Positions 9,151 to 21,940 are shown, numbered from the stretch's first letter. The stretch is DNA of 64,000 bases from Sporobacter sp963675425 (GCA_963675425.1 OY776214.1:930001-994000); one strand, 5' to 3'. A program made the numbers and translations. Notes: a model not told the origin generated them from the sequence alone.

Positions 9151-9192
9151 AACGGCGCGAAGAAAACGGTTTGTTTTCTTCGCGCCGTTTTT
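9151..9192 (+). terminator. Rho-independent terminator after the DUF2284 gene
   Basis: A perfect 17-bp inverted repeat (AACGGCGCGAAGAAAAC and its complement) with a 5-base loop is followed by TTTTTA. It closes the miaB/RamA/DUF2284 transcript. Confidence 0.9.
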
Positions 9193-9351
9193 ACGTCGGC
9201 TCTCTTTACATAAGTTTTGCGCACTATAAAATAATTACCGCTAAGAACGCAGCAAAACTTCTTTACATAAATCTCGGAAAATGTTAAACTCTGAGAGAAC
9301 TTGTCAGTAAAGGCGTATTTTGGTCATAATATGTGTTAAAGTGGTGAGCTT

Positions 9352-11181
9352 TTGAAAAGAATACATTGGATTACATATTTTTTAGTCTTCGCTCTCAGCG
9401 TTTATTTAGTACCGGCTGTTTATTCTGTTGAAGCCAAACAAATAAGGACTGAAACATCAAATTCTGTAACAGAACGGGCCATCCCGCCCAATCCCTCGGC
9501 AGGGCACAGCCCAGTGTTGCTGCTCGCCGATCATGAGGATGAGCCGGCAACGGAAGACAGCCTGCCGGCAGCCCTTCATTCAGAATACATAATGCTGCAG
9601 CTGGTTAATGCAAACGCCCTGCATAACGGTGATAAAACGCAGCTTGAGAGCGGCTTTGGGCTGCCCGTCAGGCCGTATTATTATAACGAATTATCCATGA
9701 TCCCCCTCCGGATTGTGGCCGAGACATTTGGATATTCTGTTGCGTGGGAGGATGAAACGCAAACCGTCACGGTGACAGGCGAGACTTCGCAGGCCCTTTT
9801 TACAGTTGGAGAAACGTCCGCAGTTATCAATGCGGAATCGCGCCAGCTTGGCGCGCCGGTCGAGCTGCTTGTTGATACCGTATACGTTCCGGCCCGCGTA
9901 TTTTCTGATATTCTCGGCTGCTATATTCACTATTACGACAAGCGTGACGGCGAATTTCTACTGATATCGAACGCTGCCGTAACAGCCGGCGATTTGCTCG
10001 GGCCGCAAACAGCCAATGACAGCTTTGACAGCTTGCTGCCGGATGCACAGCTGCTGGAATATAAAACGCTCGGCGACACCTGTCTGGGCCCCTCGCTGTA
10101 CATGTATACATCCGGCAGCCTCTTTTTAAGAAGCAGCTGCACATACGCGCTCGTTAACGGCGCACCGGCGACGATAACAGCTTCAAACGCCTGTCAGATA
10201 ACCCCGATTGAAAAAGACGGCAACCTGTTTATTCCGGTCGAATACTGCTCACAGTCCTTCGGCGCCCAAACGCAGGTAACAGCCGACGGCACGCTCTCGG
10301 TTACTTATAACGGACATTCAAGCGTCTTTCCAGTAGCAGCTGGGTACTATTCGCACGACGGCATTGTTCGTGAAGACAGCAGCTATATTACCTGGGAATT
10401 TGACAGCGTCGTTTATTCAACCGTACAGGCCGTCGCTTCAGCACTGGGCCTGTCTTATACCTATGCCGGCTCCGGCACGGTTGTCCTATCATCCTACAAT
10501 CCCGGCGACTATAGCAATCTCGGCTATTATGCCCAGCTCAAATCGGCAGAGCTTCAGCGGCAGCCCGTCATTAAGGGCTATATTTCGCTCACTTTTGACG
10601 ACGGACCCTCCGGCGATATTACCGCGCGTTTGCTGGACGGTCTGGCGCAACGGAACGTACACGTAACATTTTTTCTTTGCAACTACAGGATCGCTCCGTA
10701 TCAGGAGCTGATGCAGCGGTATCTTCTCGAAGGCCACGAGGTCGCCAACCACAGCGCCAGCCATCCAAATATGACAAACCTATCCGGCCGAGAGCTTGAA
10801 ACGGAAATTGACTCGACAAACGATACGCTCCAGTCTTACTCGGGCACTGTGCCGCACTTGTTTCGTCCGCCCGGTGGGGCATACAACGAGCGCATACTTT
10901 CTGCATTGGCGGATCGATCCATGTCGTGTATTTTATGGAGCGTTGACCCCAAGGACTGGCGCGACCATGACAGCCAGCTCGTTTCAAACCGTATTTTATC
11001 CGCCGCTACAGACGGCTCCATCAGTTTGCTGCATGACATGTACAATACATCTGTAGACGCAGGTCTCTACGTCATTGATCAGCTCCAGGCCGAAGGCTAT
11101 AAGTTTGTAACTGTATCGGACCTGGCGTTTGTAAAAGGTTATGAGCTGGTCCCCGGTCAGGTCTATAAAAGCTTCAAGTAA
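9352..11181 (+). CDS. Secreted polysaccharide deacetylase with copper-amine-oxidase-like N-domains
   Basis: The 609-residue protein starts with a signal peptide (about residues 1-28). Two copper-amine-oxidase-N-like segments follow (about 75-205 and 250-370; for example 'IPLRIVAETFGYSVAWEDETQTVTV' and 'ILGCYIHYYD'), which in clostridial exoproteins act as wall- or self-association modules. The C-terminal NodB domain has all five motifs: TFDDGPS, H-x3-H in HSASH, RPPGGAYN, DPKDW and LLHD. It probably deacetylates peptidoglycan N-acetylglucosamine or another wall polymer. The start is TTG at 9352 after GGTGAG. A possible promoter is TTTACA (9262) with TAAACT (9285), spacer 17. A terminator follows. 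Confidence 0.88.
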   Translation: MKRIHWITYFLVFALSVYLVPAVYSVEAKQIRTETSNSVTERAIPPNPSAGHSPVLLLADHEDEPATEDSLPAALHSEYIMLQLVNANALHNGDKTQLESGFGLPVRPYYYNELSMIPLRIVAETFGYSVAWEDETQTVTVTGETSQALFTVGETSAVINAESRQLGAPVELLVDTVYVPARVFSDILGCYIHYYDKRDGEFLLISNAAVTAGDLLGPQTANDSFDSLLPDAQLLEYKTLGDTCLGPSLYMYTSGSLFLRSSCTYALVNGAPATITASNACQITPIEKDGNLFIPVEYCSQSFGAQTQVTADGTLSVTYNGHSSVFPVAAGYYSHDGIVREDSSYITWEFDSVVYSTVQAVASALGLSYTYAGSGTVVLSSYNPGDYSNLGYYAQLKSAELQRQPVIKGYISLTFDDGPSGDITARLLDGLAQRNVHVTFFLCNYRIAPYQELMQRYLLEGHEVANHSASHPNMTNLSGRELETEIDSTNDTLQSYSGTVPHLFRPPGGAYNERILSALADRSMSCILWSVDPKDWRDHDSQLVSNRILSAATDGSISLLHDMYNTSVDAGLYVIDQLQAEGYKFVTVSDLAFVKGYELVPGQVYKSFK

Positions 11182-11230
11182 CCGTATCCGCACCCGCACT
11201 CGGCTATATGTAATATAAGCTATATAATAA

Positions 11231-11264
11231 AAGAAGCTTCGCAGCTAGGCAGAGCTTCTTTTTA
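11231..11264 (+). terminator. Terminator between convergent genes
   Basis: AAGAAGCT pairs with AGCTTCTT across a 14-base loop and is followed by TTTTTATTTATT. It ends the deacetylase transcript; the AT-rich flanks may let it also work for the convergent gene at 11270-11653. Confidence 0.75.
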
Positions 11265-11269
11265 TTTAT

Positions 11270-11653
11270 TCAAGATTTGTTTATATCATCGGCATCCTTC
11301 TGCAAAATCGTTTCATTTGTTTCGTCTGCCAAGGTGATCTCTCCGGTCTCGCCTTCGTGCGCAGCTGAGCCATCCTCGGTCGCGTCTCTGGATTCACCAG
11401 CTGCAGCGTCCGCCGTGTCGCTTTTTTCTTGTTTGCGCTTCTTTTTCTGCCGCTGCTCAAATATTGAAAATACAAACGAGGTGGCCAGCAGAACAATTGC
11501 CGTTATCACAAGCGGCTTATTATTGGATAACGGGCACGCGCCAGCCGGCAGGCGGATTTTCTGGATGATGAAATCGATCAGCACGTATAAGCCGAGCCCT
11601 CCTCCGATAACCAGGGTTAAGTTGCTAAGATACGTAAACAGTTTATTTTTCAT
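11270..11653 (-). CDS. Small two-TM membrane protein, unknown
   Basis: This 127-residue protein is not recognised. From ATG 11653 (TAAGGA about 8 bases upstream; an in-frame ATG at 11683 is less likely) it has two hydrophobic segments, about residues 9-30 and 47-66, then a basic stretch (QRQKKKRKQEK) and a long acidic, Ala/Glu/Asp/Thr-rich tail that is probably disordered. The basic stretch after the second segment suggests a cytoplasmic tail. It stands alone between a convergent deacetylase gene and the IS element. Confidence 0.7.
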   Translation of the reverse strand: MKNKLFTYLSNLTLVIGGGLGLYVLIDFIIQKIRLPAGACPLSNNKPLVITAIVLLATSFVFSIFEQRQKKKRKQEKSDTADAAAGESRDATEDGSAAHEGETGEITLADETNETILQKDADDINKS

Positions 11654-11891
11654 AGTAATTTTCCTTACCCGGTCCTTTTTCATTTGACAGTAATATTTTA
11701 TAACAACGTCGCGCGCGCGTCCAGTAAGTTTTTAATGGATGCTTCACACCAGCAAAAACGCTTTTCAAGTTCTTTACCACTTTTTAATGTGCCGCTGATA
11801 CTAAATTAAAAAGAAATGAGCTCGACAGTCAATGGAAGGATAGTGGTAATAGTTTTATGCAGTGGAATGGAGCACCTATGTTCCAATAATG
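11654..11891. other. Intergenic stretch before the IS element
   Basis: No ORF with a credible start, RNA gene or strong hairpin was seen here. It contains a short CGCGCGCGC run at about 11709-11717. Together with the non-coding left part of the IS (11892-12127) it makes 474 bases without a gene. Confidence 0.6.
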
Positions 11892-11911
11892 TGTACCCCA
11901 TGTCAAGGACA
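11892..11911. repeat. IS terminal inverted repeat (orfB side)
   Basis: It pairs at 15 of 20 positions with the reverse complement of 13608-13627. The first seven bases, TGTACCC, and the last five, GGACA, are identical. Confidence 0.75.
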
Positions 11912-12033
11912 ATATGGGTTTTTGGCATTCCAGTGAGATAGGTATTAATGTTATGCTAATAGTGCTTTACCACAAGGGAGGATAGGGCGACGCTGAGGAG
12001 CGACCCGAGCGCCCGTGCGGGTTTACAAGGGGG

Positions 12034-12058
12034 GCGGTGTTTTCACACCGCTTCTTTT
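12034..12058 (+). terminator. Hairpin terminator inside the IS tail
   Basis: GCGGTGTTTTCACACCGC is followed by TTCTTTTTT on the plus strand. It would stop transcription entering the element from the left. Confidence 0.7.
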
Positions 12059-12127
12059 TTGCAGGCAGGCGCTGCCCTCCTGGAAACCAAGGCGAAAAAC
12101 CTCGGGGTGTGGGGCAGAGCCCCGCCA

Positions 12128-13081
12128 TCAATCTTCGCCTTTTGCTTTAGGTATTGTCAGAGGGTATTGTCTTGTCACGAGATACTTGTAATACTCCCTT
12201 GGAGATAACCTTGCCAAATCCCATTGATACCGCTCGATGTTGTAATAGTCAGCCCAGTCGCTGATCACCTGGTGAATTCCTTCAAACGTCGTGCACTGAG
12301 AAATGTCAATTTCATCTTTCATGTGGCCGTAGAAAGATACCTGCGGCGCGTTATCCCAACAGTTTGCCTTGCGGGACATTGACTGCCTCAGTTCACTGTC
12401 TTTTATCAGCTGGATAAATTTTACGCTTGTATAGTGTGACCCTTGATCCGAATTAATCAGGGTCTCGGTCGTCAAAGAGATTTCATAATTCTCGACGAGC
12501 TGGTTCACGGTATCCAGAACAAAATCAATCTCCAGAGACTCGCTCAGTGCCCAAGCGAGCAACTCTTTTGTGAAGGCGTCGATGATCGTAGACATATAGC
12601 ACCGTGGTGCCTTCCCATTGATGATGTAGGTAATATCCGTCAGCAGAACAGCACGGGGCCCATGTGTTTCAAATTCCCGGTTCAACAGGTTGGGGGCAAC
12701 ATTGTTGGTTCTCAGGGCTTTAGCCATTCTCCGGTATGGATTTGCTTTGCGAATAGGACAGAAAAGGCCATATTTGTTCATCAACCGTCGGATTTTCTTA
12801 ATGTTCATATGTACCGGAGGCGTCATGTGGAGAAGCCGCATGTAAATGCCGCGGGCGCCCTTATCGTAACCACGAAAACGATAAGCCTCCAGAATTATCA
12901 GGAAATTATTTTGGTCTTGCTCCTCACGGCGCCGTCTGAGGTCTTCCGTTTCAAGGTAATGGTAGTATCCGGACCGGGAAACGCCGGCAGCATCACACAG
13001 CCAGAATATATTCAGCAAGTTGTTGTCCCGCCGGGTCATCTCACGGATGATTGCATACTTGGCAGATGCGGGAACATTCAT
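12128..13081 (-). CDS. IS3-family transposase OrfB, catalytic Glu replaced by Val
   Basis: The 317-residue rve integrase protein has an N-terminal HTH_21-like region and a DDE domain. The acidic residues D149 (LLTDITYI) and D212 (INSDQGSHY) are present. The third, normally Glu in 'WDNAPxESF', is Val248 (WDNAPQVSF, codon GTA at 12340-12338). Spacing D212 to 248 leaves exactly 35 residues, so this is the D(35)E position. GAA to GTA is one base change. ATG 13081 overlaps the orfA stop by four bases (ATGA), implying coupled translation. The reading frame is otherwise intact, so the inactivating change looks recent. Confidence 0.9.
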   Translation of the reverse strand: MNVPASAKYAIIREMTRRDNNLLNIFWLCDAAGVSRSGYYHYLETEDLRRRREEQDQNNFLIILEAYRFRGYDKGARGIYMRLLHMTPPVHMNIKKIRRLMNKYGLFCPIRKANPYRRMAKALRTNNVAPNLLNREFETHGPRAVLLTDITYIINGKAPRCYMSTIIDAFTKELLAWALSESLEIDFVLDTVNQLVENYEISLTTETLINSDQGSHYTSVKFIQLIKDSELRQSMSRKANCWDNAPQVSFYGHMKDEIDISQCTTFEGIHQVISDWADYYNIERYQWDLARLSPREYYKYLVTRQYPLTIPKAKGED

Positions 13082-13482
13082 GGTTCCGCATCCTCCCGGC
13101 CTAAAGATACAATTTTTTTTAGAAACTCTATTTCCTGATCTTTGTATGCCAACTGCTGCTCGAGGTATTTTACTTTTGCTTCTGGATTTGTGTAGTCTAT
13201 GAGATATGAACCATATGTTTTTAAGTCTCTGAACCCTTTTCCTGCTCGGACTTCATTTCGGATCATGCCCTTCATCCCGATAACACGATTTTCCCCAAGA
13301 ATATCAGGATCGATGCCGAGCTGGATAAAAATATCTCGCGGCTCATTTCCCTCCAGTGCTAAATTCCAGAATAGCTCTTTAAATTCAGCTGAGAAATGCA
13401 CGATGTTGCGACTTACCTCTAAAACGTAGGGGCTTGCTCGGAGATGATTCATTTCTTCTTCTGAAAACTTCTTAATAGCCAT
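13078..13482 (-). CDS. IS3-family transposase OrfA (HTH protein)
   Basis: The 134-residue basic protein begins MAIKKFSEEEMNHLRASPYV. It has a helix-turn-helix-like segment (about residues 30-60) for end recognition and a C-terminal leucine-zipper-like coiled coil (KVKYLEQQLAYKDQEIEFLKK). GGAGG-type bases lie before ATG 13482. It is coupled to orfB through the ATGA overlap. In many IS3 members the two frames are joined by -1 frameshifting; here the ATGA overlap may give reinitiation instead, and no clear slippery heptamer was identified. Confidence 0.88.
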   Translation of the reverse strand: MAIKKFSEEEMNHLRASPYVLEVSRNIVHFSAEFKELFWNLALEGNEPRDIFIQLGIDPDILGENRVIGMKGMIRNEVRAGKGFRDLKTYGSYLIDYTNPEAKVKYLEQQLAYKDQEIEFLKKIVSLGREDAEP

Positions 13483-13607
13483 CTGGCACTCCTCCAGTTC
13501 AGTTCAATTCTAATACCTGTCTGATCTGGAGTCAAAACCGCTTTTGTCCGACATTAAGGGTCTCAAAAATCCGCCTGTCCATTTTGAAGGGTTTTGATAA
13601 CCCGTGC

Positions 13608-13627
13608 TGTCCGTTCTATAGGGTACA
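13608..13627. repeat. IS terminal inverted repeat (orfA side)
   Basis: This is the partner of 11892-11911. Further GGACA-type boxes occur inside this end (near 13577 and 13547), as expected for transposase binding sites in a 126-base region upstream of orfA. Confidence 0.75.
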
Positions 13628-13643
13628 TTTTACAAAGCATATG

Positions 13644-13678
13644 AAAAAAGCCCTGGAACTTAGTAGTTCCAGGGCTTT
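13644..13678 (-). terminator. Terminator of the rRNA-tRNA operon
   Basis: On the minus strand AAAGCCCTGGAACT pairs perfectly with AGTTCCAGGGCTTT around a 3-base loop and runs into TTTTTT. It lies 6 bases after the tRNA-Trp CCA end and is the clear end of the rRNA transcript. Confidence 0.92.
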
Positions 13679-13684
13679 CAACTT

Positions 13685-13760
13685 TGGCAGGGGCAGAAGG
13701 ACTTGAACCCTCGGCACGCGGTTTTGGAGACCGCTGCTCTACCAACTGAGCTATACCCCT
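13685..13760 (-). tRNA. tRNA-Trp (CCA)
   Basis: The cloverleaf is complete: acceptor AGGGGTA/TGCCCCT, anticodon stem GCGGT/ACCGC with loop CTCCAAA, T-loop TTCAAGT, and an encoded 3' CCA. It is the last gene of the operon. Confidence 0.95.
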
Positions 13761-13849
13761 AAATGGTATCTTAATGTACTTGACTATGCGTTGTCTGTCT
13801 ATTGACTATGATTAGTAGACTAGGGCATCCCAATAATTAATTGGGATAG

Positions 13850-13923
13850 TGGGCCTTCGGGGACTCGAACCCAGGACCGTCCGGTTATGAGCCGGATGCT
13901 CTAACCAACTGAGCTAAAGGCCC
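13850..13923 (-). tRNA. tRNA with CAU anticodon, probably tRNA-Ile2
   Basis: Acceptor GGGCCTT/AAGGCCC, anticodon stem TCCGG/CCGGA, loop CTCATAA. The body resembles Firmicute tRNA-Ile2, whose C34 is changed to lysidine by TilS so that it reads AUA, more than elongator tRNA-Met. The 3' CCA is not encoded. Confidence 0.85.
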
Positions 13924-13978
13924 ACGTCTTCTATATAAGTATTGCCGCCACGATATTCGTGACGGCAATACCGTTTAG

Positions 13979-14054
13979 TGGCTCCCCAAGTTGGACTCGA
14001 ACCAACGACCCTGCGGTTAACAGCCGCATGCTCTACCGGCTGAGCTATTGAGGA
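13979..14054 (-). tRNA. tRNA-Asn (GTT)
   Basis: Acceptor TCCTCAA/TTGGGGA, anticodon stem TGCGG/CCGCA with loop CTGTTAA, and an encoded CCA. It lies 35 bases after the 5S gene. Confidence 0.95.
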
Positions 14055-14089
14055 ATATGGCGAGCCTGAAATAAATTCAGGCTCATTAT

Positions 14090-14206
<117 letters not shown>

Positions 14207-14290
14207 ATGTAATCGGTATGCAAACCGAATACTACTACAGTATTTACAATTTGTCAAGGAGCGATTCTCAATCTGAGGGTAATTTTTAAA

Positions 14291-14362
14291 TGACCCGTAG
14301 GAGAGTCGAACTCCTGTTTGCGGCGTGAGAGGCCGCCGTCTTGACCACTTGACCAACGGGCC
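14291..14362 (-). tRNA. tRNA-Glu (CTC)
   Basis: Acceptor GGCCCGT/ACGGGTC, anticodon stem GCGGC/GCCGC with loop CTCTCAC. The body is typical of tRNA-Glu with the rarer CTC anticodon. No CCA is encoded. It sits between 23S and 5S. Confidence 0.9.
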
Positions 14363-14524
14363 GTGTCGTCCTCGCAAACGCCGCTTCATTCCTTCTGCCT
14401 TACGGCAGAATTCCATTCCGCTTTGTTGCTCGTCCTCTTCAATTTAAACCCGTTTCACTGGGCTTTAAATCGAGACACACGAGGGTTTAATACCCATCGG
14501 GGTGTAGCACCCCAATGGGGTTAA

Positions 14525-14597
14525 TACACCTTCAGGGGCTCGAACCCTGGACACCCTGATTAAGAGTCAGGTGCTCTACCAACTGAGCTAAAGGTGC
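14525..14597 (-). tRNA. tRNA-Lys (CTT)
   Basis: Acceptor GCACCTT/AAGGTGT, anticodon stem CCTGA/TCAGG with loop CTCTTAA. No CCA is encoded. It is the first gene after 23S, 90 bases downstream of its 3' end. Confidence 0.93.
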
Positions 14598-14621
14598 ATA
14601 TTGCAATTGGCTAGCACCATT

Positions 14622-14647
14622 CTGCACCTTCAAAACCGAACAATGAC
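14622..14647 (-). other. 3' arm of the 23S processing stem
   Basis: Transcribed as GTCATTGTTCGGTTTTG followed by AAGGTGCAG. It can pair with 17835-17860 at 24 of 26 positions, enclosing the whole 23S. Such a stem is the usual RNase III (or Mini-III) target that releases pre-23S. Confidence 0.75.
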
Positions 14648-14687
14648 GGTATGTGACGTCCCTCAAGGCTATTACCTGCATATTTAG

Positions 14688-17534
<2,847 letters not shown>

Positions 17535-17961
17535 TATCGTCGTCACGGGCTTGGCTAAGTCTCGCATCACCGTTACCGGCTATGCTCGCTCGCTTCGCCG
17601 CTCCTCCTCTTCAAACCAAACCCGCTTGCGCTAGGCTTTGGTTTGAGACGCGAAGCTTTCGCGACGTCTCTTAAAGCTATGGTTCTCTAAATTATTATTT
17701 TGAGAATTATGCAGGCAACTTTCCAGAAGTTCGAAATCGTATTTTACCCTTTTTTTAAAGTTCCACAATTTCAGCAGCATATCACTTTCATGACACGCCG
17801 CGCTTTTTCTGTTGCCTTGCTTTTGTCACATTTTGTCATTGTTCAGTTTTCAAGGTGCAGATACAACAATATGTTGTATTTTCCGGCTTACTTGAAACCA
17901 GATACCGATACTTAATCTATTTAAGCACCCGTATCTGAGTTCAATACCGAGTAGTTTTAGT
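17535..17961 (-). other. tRNA-Ile to 23S spacer with pre-23S leader
   Basis: This 427-base spacer has no gene. It holds the 5' arm of the 23S processing stem (17835-17860) and, nearer 23S, a long hairpin (TCAAACCAAAGCC with GGGTTTGGTTTGA, about 17612-17650). The arm lies about 300 bases before the mature 5' end, which is far compared with the 41 bases between 23S and the 3' arm. Confidence 0.65.
17835..17860 (-). other. 5' arm of the 23S processing stem
   Basis: Transcribed as CTGCACCTTGAAAACTGAAC then AATGAC, the motif commonly found before 23S in Firmicutes. It is complementary to 14622-14647. Confidence 0.75.
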
Positions 17962-18034
17962 GGGCCCAAGTGGACTCGAACCACCGACCTTACGATTATC
18001 AGTCGTACGCTCTAACCAGCTGAGCTATGGGCCC
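17962..18034 (-). tRNA. tRNA-Ile (GAT-type body) with a 6-base anticodon loop as read
   Basis: Acceptor GGGCCCA/TGGGCCC, D arm GCTC-AGCTGGTTA-GAGC, T-loop TTCGAGT and position after tRNA-Ala identify the usual spacer tRNA-Ile. The anticodon stem TACGA/TCGTA encloses CTATAA, where CTGATAA (anticodon GAT) is expected, so the gene is 73 rather than 74 bases. Either one base is deleted or the sequence has an error here. With a 6-base loop it should not decode normally. No CCA is encoded. Confidence 0.7.
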
Positions 18035-18152
18035 GTGTTCAGTTACCAGAAGCATTCGATAATCCTAAGTAGCTGTGAGAGCTAAACTCATCATATGATT
18101 CTGTCCGCATCTCCGTCTGCTAATTACTATTATCTATTCACTAGTAACTATT

Positions 18153-18228
18153 TGGTGGAGATAAGCGGAATCGAACCGCTGACCCCCTGCTTGCAAAGCA
18201 GGTGCTCTCCCAGCTGAGCTATACCCCC
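18153..18228 (-). tRNA. tRNA-Ala (TGC)
   Basis: Acceptor GGGGGTA/TATCTCC (with G-T pairs), anticodon stem CCTGC/GCAGG with loop TTTGCAA, and an encoded CCA. It is the first spacer tRNA after 16S. Confidence 0.95.
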
Positions 18229-18440
18229 GCGGTATTGTGCGACTCTTTGCCGCAGAAAAGAACCTTTCGGTTCTTTTTAGCAACCATGTGGTTGGCATAA
18301 CAGAGTACTCATGTACCCTCTAAATTAAACAATGTAAGTTAGTCAGCAGAAAGGACTGACCTAGGAAGATAGCAGTCATTTTGGTGTCGCCGGTCTTCGG
18401 ATGTGAGAAACATCCGCGCCAACGGCTTGACTGCAGGTCT

Positions 18441-19978
<1,538 letters not shown>

Positions 19979-20266
19979 TGGTATCTTAATCAAGCCGAAG
20001 CCTGAAGAAAATCGTCATTCATTGATTGCTAATTCTAGCTTCTCAAAGTTATTTTTATAGTTAGCCCCACGGTCGCTGACAACGCCGAGAGCCAACTTAA
20101 AGGTCCCTTTCTTGGTGCGCTTTTCGCTTACATTGTTTAATTTACAAGGTACACAGCGTGAACTTCGTTCACTCTCTTTTGGCCCGGTTTCGCTCGCCTT
20201 GCGGCTCGCTTTCCCGTATCCGTTCCGCCTTTCGACAGGTTTCCCTGCTCTCGTCGGCGGACTTTA

Positions 20267-20295
20267 AGAATACCATACGCGACTTCTTTTGTCAA
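20267..20295 (-). promoter_or_regulatory. rRNA promoter P2
   Basis: On the minus strand TTGACA (20295-20290), a 17-base spacer and TATTCT (20272-20267). An A/T-rich block (ATTAATTTTTATTTCC on the plus strand) immediately upstream fits an UP element. Confidence 0.85.
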
Positions 20296-20381
20296 GCATT
20301 AATTTTTATTTCCTTAAAAATCTTTGCTCGTTTCGTCCGCCGTACCAGGCCTCCCGCATCCTCTCTTGAAGACGCTCCGTT

Positions 20382-20410
20382 ACTATACCACCTGCCCTAC
20401 CCCATGTCAA
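20382..20410 (-). promoter_or_regulatory. rRNA promoter P1
   Basis: On the minus strand TTGACA (20410-20405), a 17-base spacer and TATAGT (20387-20382), preceded by an A-rich run. It stands 115 bases upstream of P2, the usual tandem arrangement of rRNA promoters. Confidence 0.85.
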
Positions 20411-20488
20411 CACTTTTTTATCCCTTTTTATGATCTTTTTTATTATTTTCTAAATACGTATTTCATGCCAGTAATGCGGGTGAAAATA

Positions 20489-20531
20489 AGAGGGCACGCC
20501 CCTGGTGATTTACACTGGGCGTGCTCTTTTG
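20489..20531 (-). terminator. Terminator of purA
   Basis: AGAGCACGCCC pairs with GGGCGTGCCCTCT on the minus strand across an approximately 15-base loop and is followed by TATTTT. It lies 45 bases after the purA stop and insulates the rRNA promoters. Confidence 0.8.
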
Positions 20532-20575
20532 TCTGACAAATACATTAATATATAGTGGTAATGATATTAAATGCG

Positions 20576-21850
20576 TTACCTTATTATAATGTTATCTCTT
20601 TCCGGTCCCACGGAAATGTATCGAATGGGGCAGTCAATCTCTTTTTCGATATATTCGATATAGTCCCTGGCTGCTTTCGGCAACTCTTCATAGACGCGGA
20701 TAGCGCTGATATCCGTACCCCAGCCGGGCATCGTAGTTGTGACGGGCTTGGCTTTATCCATAAGCGGTGTAAACGGGAACTGGTCCGTGATCTCGCCGTC
20801 CAGATCGTAGGCCTTACAGATGGGTATTTCCTTTAAATAAGACAAACAGTCCATCTTCGTCAGCGCCACGGCCGTCGCGCCCTGCATCCGGACGCCATAG
20901 CGGGTGGCCGGAATATCAATCGGCCCAACTCTCCGGGGCCGCCCTGTAGCCGCGCCGTATTCTCCGGCAATCTGGCGAAGCTCATCGGCTTTTTCACCGA
21001 ACCATTCGGCCACAAACGGCCCTTCACCGACACAGGTCGAAAACGCTTTAACGATCCCCAGCACCTCATCCAGCTTTATAAACGGCGCACCGGAACCAAT
21101 CGGCGCGTACGCGGCCATCGGTGAGGACGACGAGGTAAACGGGTAGATACCGAAATCGATATCGCGAAGCGCGCCGAGCTGCGCTTCAAACATCATGTTT
21201 TTCCCGGCTTTCGACGCTTCGAACAAATACTGCGATGTATCGCAGATAAACGGCTTTAGCGGGCCGCCGAATTTTTCCGCCCAGTCAAGCATCTCGGTTA
21301 CCGTATGCGTTTCGGCGCCGTATACATTCTTAATAAAGAGATTTTTCCATTCCATGACGTTTTCAAGATGTTTTTTAAAGTAATCCGGAACAAGCAGCTC
21401 GCCCATTTGGATGCCCTTCTTTTGATACTTGTCACCGTATACGGGCGCGATACCTCTTTTAGTCGAGCCATATTTCGCATCCTTGAGCCGGGCTTCCTCC
21501 AGGGCGTCCTGTTCCTTGTGAAACGGAAAAACGATGATGGCCCGATCGCTGATTTTAAAATTTTCGGGTGTGATGGTGATGCCCCGTTCACGGACCGACT
21601 GCATTTCATTATATAAATGCTCCAGATCGATCACCGTTCCGTTGCCGAGGATGTTGACGGCACGCTCCTGAAAAATCCCGGATGGAATTAAATTAAGCGC
21701 GAACTTACCATATTCATTCACCACGGTGTGGCCGGCGTTGCTGCCGCCCTGATACCGGATGACGATGTCGTATTCCTTTGCAAGCAGGTCGATCATGCGT
21801 CCTTTGCCTTCGTCTCCCCAATTGACGCCTACTACCGCGCAGTTGGACAT
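20576..21850 (-). CDS. purA: Adenylosuccinate synthase
   Basis: PurA joins IMP and aspartate with GTP, the first committed step to AMP. The 424-residue protein has the N-terminal loop VNWGDEGKGRMIDLLA, the QGGSNAGHTVV IMP/active-site motif, the aspartate-binding segment ATRYGVRMQGATAVALTKMD-like region and a GTP-binding TKMD motif. Length is normal. AAAGGGGAG precedes ATG 21850, and a promoter lies at 21902-21930. It is transcribed alone, between its own promoter and terminator. Confidence 0.96.
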   Translation of the reverse strand: MSNCAVVGVNWGDEGKGRMIDLLAKEYDIVIRYQGGSNAGHTVVNEYGKFALNLIPSGIFQERAVNILGNGTVIDLEHLYNEMQSVRERGITITPENFKISDRAIIVFPFHKEQDALEEARLKDAKYGSTKRGIAPVYGDKYQKKGIQMGELLVPDYFKKHLENVMEWKNLFIKNVYGAETHTVTEMLDWAEKFGGPLKPFICDTSQYLFEASKAGKNMMFEAQLGALRDIDFGIYPFTSSSSPMAAYAPIGSGAPFIKLDEVLGIVKAFSTCVGEGPFVAEWFGEKADELRQIAGEYGAATGRPRRVGPIDIPATRYGVRMQGATAVALTKMDCLSYLKEIPICKAYDLDGEITDQFPFTPLMDKAKPVTTTMPGWGTDISAIRVYEELPKAARDYIEYIEKEIDCPIRYISVGPERDNIIIR

Positions 21851-21901
21851 GTTACGCTCCCCTTTCGCGCCCGTTAAAGCGCTCGGTTTTCAACAAACCC
21901 G

Positions 21902-21930
21902 ATTGTACATGATTACAGGTTTGAAGTCAA
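21902..21930 (-). promoter_or_regulatory. Promoter of purA
   Basis: TTGACT (21930-21925), a 17-base spacer and TACAAT (21907-21902) on the minus strand, about 52 bases before the start codon. No PurR box or guanine riboswitch was seen in the short leader. Confidence 0.8.
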
Positions 21931-21940
21931 TGTTAACCAT

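Larger units (their letters stand above)
11892..13627 (-). mobile_element. IS3-family insertion sequence, 1736 bp
   Basis: Imperfect 20-bp terminal inverted repeats, TGTACCCCATGTCAAGGACA at 11892 and TGTACCCTATAGAACGGACA as the reverse complement ending at 13627, match at 15 of 20 positions and bracket orfA and orfB. I saw no target-site duplication. A 236-base non-coding tail after orfB holds a hairpin terminator (12034-12058). The right end lies 16 bases beyond the rRNA operon terminator. The orfB product has Val in place of the catalytic Glu, so this copy is probably not autonomous. Confidence 0.85.
19979..20488 (-). promoter_or_regulatory. rRNA operon leader and promoter region
   Basis: About 510 bases without a gene. 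It holds two tandem consensus promoters (listed separately) followed by a leader of roughly 280 bases before 16S that presumably carries antitermination and 16S processing signals. AT-rich sequence upstream of the -35 elements looks like UP elements. Confidence 0.75.

Noticed and set aside
13078..13081. Transposase broken by a frameshift
   Set aside because: Two frames with a four-base overlap are the normal IS3 organisation, not a mutation.
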